Below, piece after piece: positions 1 through 7,818 of a stretch of 26,417 nucleotides of DNA. A program made the position numbers and the translations under genes. The number at the start of each line of letters is the position of its first letter. Positions within the stretch are counted from its first letter, which is position 1. The notes beneath the pieces were generated by a model. The model was not told the origin of the DNA. It ran no database searches and was given only the letters and a program-made list of their open reading frames with translations. Origin of the DNA: DATMNI01 sp035570275 (GTDB lineage Bacteria > Acidobacteriota > Terriglobia > Bryobacterales > Bryobacteraceae); NCBI GenBank assembly GCA_035570275.1, contig DATMNI010000075.1, forward strand, positions 1-26,417, in the 5' to 3' direction.

Positions 1-117
1 CTTGAGCGCGTCGTCGATGGCAATGTCCGCTTCTTCGGAGGGAACCTTCGAGCAACGCACAACTTGGCTCGCAATGTGGCAAATGCCCTCAAACAGGCAA
101 CGCTGCCCGATCCGTAA
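1..117 (+). CDS. 3' end of an unidentified gene (partial)
   Basis: Frame 1 is open from the window edge to a TAA at 115-117 and encodes 38 residues ending in ...ANALKQATLPDP. The composition is that of a real protein end: mixed charged and hydrophobic residues, an amphipathic helix-like tail, and GC-rich third positions. I do not recognise the family and the start lies outside the window. The following 137 bases (118-254) show no gene. An overlapping frame of 86 codons is less protein-like and was not called. Confidence 0.42.
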   Translation, partial: LERVVDGNVRFFGGNLRATHNLARNVANALKQATLPDP

Positions 118-254
118 GCTTCGGGATCTGCGCAATGACCATCGGATTTTCAGGCCTCATGACGGACATGGTGAACAAGGCCCTCCGGATTTAGGTATGG
201 CCCGGTTCCCGCGCGTATTGAGGTCACGGCCAAGGATCGAGAGCAGTTGCGGGA

Positions 255-530
255 ATGATTGATTGGCGGAACGCGGCGGCTTTCGCCAACACATTGCCGA
301 TGGCGTCGTTCGCGCTCGCCGGCCATTTGTCGCTCGGGCTCATTGCATCGCTGGGGGCCTTCACCGCCCTCTACGGCACGACGATGCCGCTGCGTGTACG
401 GCCTCGGGCGTTGCCGTTCGTAGCGGCGGGGTTCGTTGTCGCCTCCGTGCTAGGTGTACTGTGTGCCGACAATGTGTCGCTGTCCTCGGCGGCCACCGCG
501 GCCAAAGGCGACAGCGCACTGGCAACAACG
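255..530 (+). pseudogene. 5' fragment of a FUSC-type inner-membrane transporter gene
   Basis: The ATG at 255 opens a frame whose first ~85 residues have two hydrophobic stretches and the motif LGAFTALYGTTMPLRVR. This resembles the N-terminus of FUSC / aromatic-acid-exporter-like membrane proteins (typically LGAFTALYG followed by Arg-rich residues). After about residue 90 the resemblance stops. The frame runs on to 839 only as an antisense shadow of the AAA+ ATPase gene, whose stop is at 573. A full family member has several hundred residues and more membrane segments, so this is a truncated remnant whose 3' part was lost near 500-570. The right boundary is approximate. The family assignment rests on a short region. 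Confidence 0.45.
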
Positions 531-572
531 GCTAGAGTAGTGGACAGTGACATGGTGTTGCTCGCTTCTCTT

Positions 573-1643
<1,071 letters not shown>

Positions 1644-1709
1644 CGATTTGCCTCCTTTCCTCTCTCACACCCGTCTTGGCGAGTGAATCTTCGAATGGAC
1701 ACACGTCGA

Positions 1710-1724
1710 GCGTCACCGTTGCCG
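1710..1724 (-). promoter_or_regulatory. Candidate sigma-54 (-24/-12) promoter upstream of the AAA+ ATPase
   Basis: Read on the minus strand, the element is CGGCAAC-GGTG-ACGCT. It keeps the near-invariant GG and GC dinucleotides at the correct 10-nt separation, and the CA after GG, but departs from TGGCACG-N4-TTGCW at several other positions. A start about 12 nt downstream would leave a leader of ~55 nt before the ATG at 1643. Its position directly after a sigma-54 activator gene supports it; the sequence match alone is weak. Confidence 0.25.
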
Positions 1725-1752
1725 GTACGCTGGAATCAGATTGCGTTCTTGT

Positions 1753-3933
1753 TTAGCTGAACTGGCGCGAGATGTTCAGCTTGCTCATGCGAGATTGCAA
1801 CGTCGTTCGCCTCATGCCCAGGCGGGCTGCCGCACCGTCCGGACCTCCGACCTGGCCTCTTGCTTCTCCGAGCGCCTTCAAGATTTTCGCCCGTTCGGGG
1901 TTCTGCGGCGCCGCGGGCGAGCATCCTCGCATCGGCGCCGGACTAGTTTGGCCGATGAGTTCGCTCATCGGCACTTGCAGGACATTGCCGGCGGTCAGAA
2001 TGACCGATCGCTCCAGCACATTCTGCAGTTCGCGAATGTTGCCCGGCCAGTGATAACTCGTCAGGGCGTTCATTACGGACGTCGGGATCGTATCGATGCC
2101 GCGGCCCATGCGCTGCGCATGCTTCTGAACGAAGTAGCGCGTCAGCAGCGGAATATCCTCACGGCGCAATCGCAACGGGGGGACAGTCAGCGGAAAAACA
2201 TGTAGCCGATAATAGAGATCGGCGCGAAACTGATTCTCCTCGACCATCGCCTTCAAGTCGCGGTTCGTGGCGGCCACCAGACGAGCGTTGGTCCGGATCG
2301 TGCGAGTCCCGCCGATGCGCTCGAATTCCTGGTCCTGGATCGCGCGCAGCAGCTTCGGCTGGAGTTCCAGCGGCAGCTCCCCGATCTCGTCGAGAAAGAG
2401 CGTGCCTCCATGCGCCAGTTCGAAGCGCCCCATCTTCTGCGACACCGCTCCCGTGAACGACCCCTTCTCATGTCCGAAGAGCTCGCTTTCGAGCAGGCTC
2501 GCGGGAATCGCCGCGCAGTTTACCTTCACGAAGCTGCCCTTGCTGCGGTTGCTCACTTCGTGAATGGCGCGGGCCACGAGCTCTTTTCCCGTGCCGGTTT
2601 CGCCCATGATGAGAACGGTTGCGTCCGTCGGGGCCACCGTCTGAATGCCGCTCACGACGGCTTGAAGAGCCGGCGCTTCGCCTACCATGTTGCCGACGTT
2701 CTGATCGAGGCGGATCTCGTCTTCCAGGTAGAGCTTTTCGGTAGCAAGGCGCTCCTTGATCTCGGCCACTTCCCGAAAGGCCAGTGAGTTTTCGACCGTC
2801 ATGGCGATTTGGCTCGCGACCTGCACGAGAAAGTCGAGATCCTCCGAAGTCCAGACGTCTTCCGTCAGCCGATTGAGCGCCAGCGTTCCGATGACGCGAT
2901 CGCGTGCGATCAATGGAACCGAGCAAATCGACTTGAATCCGAGTGCCACCAAGCGCCCGAAATTGGGACTGGAATAGCGGTCGAGATCGGTATCGCGAGC
3001 CACCACGGGCTTCCCGCTCGCGAGCACCTCTTCGGCCGGCGTGCCCGCGGGGTCGAAGGATCCCTTGAGGTCTTCGAAAAGCTGCGCCCCGGTGGAATGC
3101 AGCGCGTACATGTCGAGGCCGCCGGCGTCGTTGCACAGCGTCAGCAACGAGGAATCGTGCCGGATGACCTTCGCGAGCTGGTCAGAGATGGCGGAGAGCA
3201 ACTCGTCGCGTTGCAGTTTCGAGACCAGCGCATTCGTAATGTCGAATAGCGTTCGTAACCGGTCACGCTCCCGGACGGCGGCCTGCTTGGCGAGAAATGA
3301 CTCGACCGCAACCGCAAACTCGCTGGCGACGCGCTCCAGGAACGCGATCTCCGCTGGACTGGGATCGGCTGGCGCTACGGAGCTGAAGCCGAAAGCCCCG
3401 AGCCGGTTATCGCCCGTGGTGAGGGGGACGAGCACCAGGGTGCTCAGCCCGAAATCACGAGCCCGTCTGACGAACTCCGGCCAGCGAGTTTCGGACTGAA
3501 TCGACTTAAGCACGAGCGGCGCCTGATTGAGCCATACCCACCCCGCCGGGTCCTGCTCGACGGGAAGCCTGAGGCTCGTGATGATCGGATTGCAGGGCTC
3601 ATTCAAAATGTGGCCTTGCATCGCGTTGCCGTTGGGGTCGTGCAGGATGAGGCCGATATGATCGAAGCTGACGATCGGGCGAAGAGAGTCGGCCACGCCC
3701 ACGATCAGGCTGGTCAAGTCTGTGCGACCGGCGATTGAACGCGAGAGCGCCATCACAGCCTTGTAGAGTGCGTCCCTGCGGGCACCATTCTCGCCGCTGA
3801 TCAGGGTCGGGGACCCCGCCGCGGTAACGGTTTCGATCTCTTTGACGGCGGGCCACGCTGCCGCGCTGCCACCAATGAGATCTTGAAAGTGAAGGTCCTT
3901 CCGGTTTTCCGATTGCAGATCTGAGTTATTCAT
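1753..3933 (-). CDS. FhlA-like sigma-54-dependent transcriptional activator (GAF-GAF-AAA-Fis)
   Basis: This 726-residue protein has two GAF sensory domains (about residues 55-215 and 225-390), a sigma-54-interaction AAA+ domain (about 412-650) and a Fis-type HTH (about 682-721, ending RRTTLQSRMSKLNISRQ). The ATPase domain shows Walker A GETGTGKE (444-451), the sigma-54-contact loop as GSFTGA (491-496, Ser for the usual Ala) and Walker B TLFLDEIG (511-518). The architecture and AAA sequence are those of FhlA-type activators, which bind an upstream enhancer and hydrolyse ATP to open sigma-54 promoters. There is no receiver domain, so input is probably a small ligand at the GAF domains. The ligand cannot be read from sequence. 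The ATG at 3933 has AGGAGG at 3941-3946. The likely target is the AAA+ ATPase gene just downstream. Confidence 0.95.
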   Translation of the reverse strand: MNNSDLQSENRKDLHFQDLIGGSAAAWPAVKEIETVTAAGSPTLISGENGARRDALYKAVMALSRSIAGRTDLTSLIVGVADSLRPIVSFDHIGLILHDPNGNAMQGHILNEPCNPIITSLRLPVEQDPAGWVWLNQAPLVLKSIQSETRWPEFVRRARDFGLSTLVLVPLTTGDNRLGAFGFSSVAPADPSPAEIAFLERVASEFAVAVESFLAKQAAVRERDRLRTLFDITNALVSKLQRDELLSAISDQLAKVIRHDSSLLTLCNDAGGLDMYALHSTGAQLFEDLKGSFDPAGTPAEEVLASGKPVVARDTDLDRYSSPNFGRLVALGFKSICSVPLIARDRVIGTLALNRLTEDVWTSEDLDFLVQVASQIAMTVENSLAFREVAEIKERLATEKLYLEDEIRLDQNVGNMVGEAPALQAVVSGIQTVAPTDATVLIMGETGTGKELVARAIHEVSNRSKGSFVKVNCAAIPASLLESELFGHEKGSFTGAVSQKMGRFELAHGGTLFLDEIGELPLELQPKLLRAIQDQEFERIGGTRTIRTNARLVAATNRDLKAMVEENQFRADLYYRLHVFPLTVPPLRLRREDIPLLTRYFVQKHAQRMGRGIDTIPTSVMNALTSYHWPGNIRELQNVLERSVILTAGNVLQVPMSELIGQTSPAPMRGCSPAAPQNPERAKILKALGEARGQVGGPDGAAARLGMRRTTLQSRMSKLNISRQFS

Positions 3934-4199
3934 GACCGATCCTCCTGCTCACCAACGATGGACCCTTTGCCCCGGGACGTCGGCATCATGGACCCTCGTT
4001 CCCGAATACATCGTGATTGTGAACCGGTTCGCGCCGGATGCAAACCCCATATCGTCCTGTTGGTGGTTGAATCGATGGTGAAGCCGGCTTCTACCACTTT
4101 TGGGGGTCTCTACGGTCCACCCAGACAAGCTCAGCGGCACTGGCGATGATAAAATGACGACACCCGGCAAAACAATTACGACCGAGAACAGCCGAGTCT

Positions 4200-5064
4200 A
4201 TGTCAAGAATGGTTGTGGAGGCAGAACAGTTCGCTGCCGAAGCCGTAATTGCACAGCAGCGGTCGGCGAATTTCATCAGGTTTGGGGGCACGGCGCTCTC
4301 TCACCGATTTGATTCGGAAACATGGGCACACCTTCAGCCAGGGAAGCATCGCATCGCCGTTTTTCTTGCCGCGAGCCTGCTGACCGGTCTCTTGATAGCT
4401 CCCGTCCACGCACAAGCCTATCCGGCGCAGTACCTCCCCACCGTCTGGCAAACGGAGCAAGGTCTGCCACAGAACTCAATCAATGCGTTGCTACAGGACC
4501 ACGACGGCTATATTTGGACCGGCACATACGCGGGTTTGGCGCGCTTTGATGGAGAGCGCTTCAAAGCTTTCGGCTTGACGGATCTGCCAGGTCCCGGCAG
4601 CCTTGGGATAACCGCTCTGTATGAAAGTCGCTCCGGGGTGTTGTGGGTCGGCACCACGGGCGGCGGTCTTGCCCGGCTGGATCATGGGGTTCTCACCACA
4701 TACAGCGAGCGCGATGGCTTGCCGAGTGGCTTCATCGACTCGATCCGTGGAGACGCGGATGGGAACGTCTGGATCAAAACTTCGGGCGGCCTGGCACGAT
4801 TTGACGGCACGAAACTGGAACCGTACCCTAGCTACGACCGAAATCTTGTTCCGTTTGCGGATCCGTGATGATGGAAAAGGCATTGACGCAGCAGTTCTGC
4901 AGGAAGGCGCCCGCACCGGTCATTGGGGGTTGCCCGGGATCCGGGAGCGGGCCAAACGAATCGGAGCGCGGTTTGTATTGTGGAGCGAAAGTGGAGCTGG
5001 CACGGAAGTGGAGTTGACCGTCCCCACTTCCGTCGCCTACGCTTCATCTCATGTCCGCCGGTGA
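4200..5064 (+). pseudogene. Propeller sensor histidine kinase, internal deletion plus frameshift
   Basis: Both ends of a large kinase are present but the middle is gone. The 5' part (ATG 4200) gives a signal-peptide-like segment (IAVFLAASLLTGLLIAPVHAQA) and about three propeller blades (GYIWTGTYAGLARFDG, GVLWVGTTGGGLARLD, GNVWIKTSGGLARFDG), then stops at 4868. In the +1 frame from about 4845 the sequence resumes with the end of a HATPase_c domain (FRLRIRDDGKGID, GHWGLPGIRERAKRIGA, WSESGAGTEVELTVP) and stops at 5064. The remaining blades, Y_Y_Y domain, membrane helix, HisKA_3 domain and N-box are missing, roughly 2 kb compared with the intact kinases at 7029 and 10277. The join falls near 4833-4850, where TACGACCG is also found just before the G1 box in the intact kinase at 10277. 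A response regulator gene follows 191 bp downstream, so this was once a kinase-regulator pair. The 5' start is uncertain. Confidence 0.8.
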
Positions 5065-5255
5065 TTTGGGCTCTTCCGGATCAAAACCAAGACCTCATGA
5101 GCAGCAGCCGCGCACCCGAATCGAAGCGGAACTCCGCGACATCGCACCCAACTCCATTTGCCTGCTCGTAATAACATGATGGAAGAGTATCGGCCACAAG
5201 GCGAACTCAAACCGGCTCTGCGGCGTGAAGCCATGGCCGGAAAGCAGGCGAAAAC

Positions 5256-5915
5256 GTGAACGTCGCTGAAAAACCGATTCGGGTCCTCATCGTGGACGAC
5301 CATCCGTTACTTCGGGAAGGCATCGCGGCCTTAATCTCCGCCGAACCCGACATGCAATTGGTAGCGGAAGCCGCTACCGGCCGGGAAGCCCTCGCACAAT
5401 TCAAACTAAAGCGCCCGGACGTCACCCTGATGGACCTACAGATGCCTGATATGGGGGGTATAGAGGCAATCATCGCCATTCGTGGGGAATTCCCGAATGC
5501 CCGCATCATTGTGCTGACTACTTATACAGGCGACGTCCAGGTCCTCCGGGCCCTGAAGGCCGGCGCACGGGCTTATCTGTTGAAGGGTCGCGTAAACACG
5601 GAACTCCTGGAGATCATTCGTGCCGTGCATGGCGGGCAAAAACGCATTCCGCCGGAGATCGCCGCCGAACTGGCCGACCATGCGACCGAAGATGACCTGA
5701 GCGTCCGCGAACTCGACGTGCTACGTCTGGTCGCGACCGGCAACGGCAATAGAGAGATTGCCGCCAAGCTTTCCATCACAGAGGAAACCGTCAAGAACCA
5801 CGTCACGCACATCCTGGCGAAGCTGGGAGCCAATGACCGCACCCATGCCGTGACCATCGGAATCAAGCGCGGATACATCGAGCTCTGGAACCGCAAGTCT
5901 GAGAGCTCGAACTAA
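5256..5915 (+). CDS. NarL/FixJ-family response regulator
   Basis: This 219-residue protein has a receiver domain (about 8-125) with acidic pocket DD at 14-15, phospho-acceptor Asp60 in VTLMDLQMPD, the switch Thr in VLTTYTGD and the conserved Lys in AYLLKG. A LuxR-type HTH follows (about 150-210: LSVRELDVLRLVATGNGNREIAAKLSITEETVKNH is the recognition region). It is a cytoplasmic phosphorylation-dependent DNA-binding regulator. The GTG at 5256 follows AGCAGG. Its cognate kinase upstream is a pseudogene, so it may be orphaned or driven by the kinases at 7029-13309. It is a close paralogue of the regulator at 6391-7026 on the other strand, with near-identical receiver blocks. Confidence 0.95.
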   Translation: MNVAEKPIRVLIVDDHPLLREGIAALISAEPDMQLVAEAATGREALAQFKLKRPDVTLMDLQMPDMGGIEAIIAIRGEFPNARIIVLTTYTGDVQVLRALKAGARAYLLKGRVNTELLEIIRAVHGGQKRIPPEIAAELADHATEDDLSVRELDVLRLVATGNGNREIAAKLSITEETVKNHVTHILAKLGANDRTHAVTIGIKRGYIELWNRKSESSN

Positions 5916-5918
5916 CCG

Positions 5919-5942
5919 GCGCCGCATCGACTCGTGCGGCGC
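5919..5942. terminator. Hairpin between convergent genes
   Basis: GCGCCGCA (5919-5926) and TGCGGCGC (5935-5942) form a perfect 8-bp stem with an 8-nt loop. It lies exactly in the gap between the plus-strand response regulator (stop 5915) and the minus-strand DoxX gene (stop at 5943). No T-run follows on either side, so it is a plausible bidirectional transcript end but not a canonical intrinsic terminator. Confidence 0.5.
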
Positions 5943-6311
5943 TCAAGGCTCCGGCGGAAGAAGCTGCTTTCTTCCATACAGTCGCGCATCGATGGACCAG
6001 GCGCCCGGCCCGATCATCGCCAGGCTGATGCCCAGGGTTGCCAAGATAAGCGCCGACGACTGGGTTCCGGGTTGGCTCAAACCGATCCACACCTCTACGA
6101 TGCCTGCCAGCACTCCTGCTACGGGGGTCCATAGGCCTCCCAGAATGAGAAAACCGGCGGCAGCGCCGACGATTTTTAGCACGATGAGCCCGGCATGAGC
6201 CTCCGCACTCATGGCAGAGTGATAAATGAGAGCGCCTCCCGCGAGGAGTCGTAGCAGTAGTATCCCTCCGCCCGGAAAACCATCAGCGAAGGTTGAAAAT
6301 AGCCGTTGCAA
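5943..6311 (-). CDS. DoxX-like integral membrane protein
   Basis: This is a small membrane protein with four hydrophobic segments (GGILLLRLLAGGALIY; GLIVLKIVGAAAGFLILGGLW; GVLAGIVEVWIGL; LILATLGISLAMIGPGAW) and a C-terminal SIDARLYGRK tail. The pattern matches short DoxX-family proteins common in Acidobacteria. DoxX proteins are linked to quinone/redox or thiosulfate functions in some organisms; the role here is unknown. I place the start at a TTG (6309-6311) giving LQRLFSTFADGFPG, which fits the family N-terminus, as an inference. The frame also stays open to a GTG at 6377 (144 residues). It follows the response regulator by 13 nt (GTG start) or 79 nt (TTG start) and is probably the last gene of the kinase operon. 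Confidence 0.8.
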   Translation of the reverse strand: MQRLFSTFADGFPGGGILLLRLLAGGALIYHSAMSAEAHAGLIVLKIVGAAAGFLILGGLWTPVAGVLAGIVEVWIGLSQPGTQSSALILATLGISLAMIGPGAWSIDARLYGRKQLLPPEP

Positions 6312-6390
6312 AGTATCCCGTCTTGAGCATAAGAAATTCGCGGCCGGACGGGAAGATCCGAAACGGGGATCAGGCACTCCTACTTTCGTG

Positions 6391-7026
6391 TTATTGCAGC
6401 TCGATAATTCCCCGGTTCAGCCCGATCGTGACGGCATGTGTGCGGTCGTTCGCCCCCAGCTTCGAGAGGATATTCGTCACGTGCCTTTTGACGGTGTCCT
6501 CGGCGAGATCGAGTTGCGCCGCGATCTCTTTGTTGGCGTTGCCGGCGGCGATCAACCGCAAGACTTCAATCTCACGCTCCGACAACTGGTCCTCGCCGGT
6601 ATGTTCGGCCAAACCCGAAGCCAGCTCGGCGGGAACCCGCTTTTGCCCCGCATGTACCGCTCGGATGGTCGACAGCAGTTCTTTATTGACGCTTCCCTTG
6701 AGCAGATAAGCACGCGCACCGGCTTTTAGGGCGCGGACCACCTGGACGTCGCCGGAATAGGTCGAAAGCACGATGATGCGGGCCTCCGGAAATTCGCCGC
6801 GAATGGCGATGATCGCTTCAATCCCGTTCATATCCGGCATCTGCAAGTCCATCAGGGTGACGTCCGGCCGATGGGTCCGGAACTCCTCCAGAGCCTCGCG
6901 CCCGGTGGATGCTTCCGCCACGAGTTGCATGTCGGATTCCGCGCCAATCAACCTCCGGATGCCGTTACGCAACAGAGCGTGGTCGTCTACTGTAAGGACC
7001 CGAATCGGCTTTTGTCCCGAAGGCAC
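6391..7026 (-). CDS. NarL/FixJ-family response regulator of the tandem-kinase operon
   Basis: This 211-residue protein has a receiver domain with DD at 14-15, phospho-acceptor Asp60 (VTLMDLQMPD), a switch Ser/Thr region (VLSTYSGD) and Lys in AYLLKG. A LuxR-type C-terminal HTH follows (LSEREIEVLRLIAAGNANKEIA, then TVKRHVTNILSKLGANDRTHAV). The GTG at 7026 lies 2 nt after the stop of the upstream kinase (7029-10280), so the genes are almost certainly co-translated. It is the likely phosphotransfer partner of one or both HisKA_3 kinases upstream. It is closely related to the plus-strand regulator at 5256-5915. The target promoters cannot be identified from the sequence. Confidence 0.95.
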   Translation of the reverse strand: MPSGQKPIRVLTVDDHALLRNGIRRLIGAESDMQLVAEASTGREALEEFRTHRPDVTLMDLQMPDMNGIEAIIAIRGEFPEARIIVLSTYSGDVQVVRALKAGARAYLLKGSVNKELLSTIRAVHAGQKRVPAELASGLAEHTGEDQLSEREIEVLRLIAAGNANKEIAAQLDLAEDTVKRHVTNILSKLGANDRTHAVTIGLNRGIIELQ

Positions 7027-7028
7027 GA

Positions 7029-7818
7029 TTACACCTTGTTCCTACGAAACAGCCGCAATCGCTGACGGCGATGCACTGTTCGGTAAGCAATTCGGGCCGG
7101 AACGGTCAGTTCCGCTTCCGTGCCCGCGCCTGGTTCGCTCCAAAGTTTTACCTGAGCCCCGATTCGCTTCGCGCGCTCGCGGACGCCCGGCAATCCCCAG
7201 TGCCCCTGGCGGGCCCCTTGCTCGAGGACCTTGCGGTCGATGCCCTTTCCATTATCGCGGATCCGCAACCGGAGGAATCGGCTATCGTACGCGACCTCGG
7301 CCTCGACGCGGCTGGCGTGTGAGTGGCGGAAGGCGTTCCGCAGGATCTCGCGCGCAATCCGGTAGACCTCGTCCTGAAGGAGCGGCGACAAGGGCTGCGG
7401 CGCTCCTTCCAAAGTGACCTGGAATGCCGGCGGTTCGCGCTCCGCACGGGCAGATTTCGCTAATTCCTTTCCTTCGGCTGTGAGCAGATGTTCCAGATTG
7501 CTCTCCAGCGCCGAGTCGGCCCGCAAGCCTTGAATGGCATCCCGGCCTTCGGCGATGGCTTCGTCACCCTCGTGGATGGCATGGTCGAGCGTGCGGACAG
7601 CCTCTTCGGTGCGCTCCGGAAGCAGGTTGCGCACCGCCTGAAACGAGAACATCAGCCCCTGAAAGCTCTGCAACAGCGTATCGTGCAGTTCGCGCGCGAT
7701 ACGCATCCGCTCTTCGACGCCGCCCTCCAGGCGCATGTTGAATTCGTGGTGCAGTTGCCGGACACGGAACCGGTAAGCCGCCCACAGCATTGCCAGAAAA
7801 ACGGCCGCGCAGAGAACG
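7029..7818 (-). repeat. Copy 1 of a ~790-bp direct repeat (kinase transmitter region)
   Basis: This is the 3' end of kinase B. It aligns without gaps to 10277-11066 at an offset of 3248 bp. It covers the membrane helix, HisKA_3, HATPase_c and the C-terminal tail RRQRLRLFRRNKV. By manual alignment about 32 of the last 265 residues differ, and only one differs after the KGID box. Similarity falls off sharply just before the membrane helix. Confidence 0.9.
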
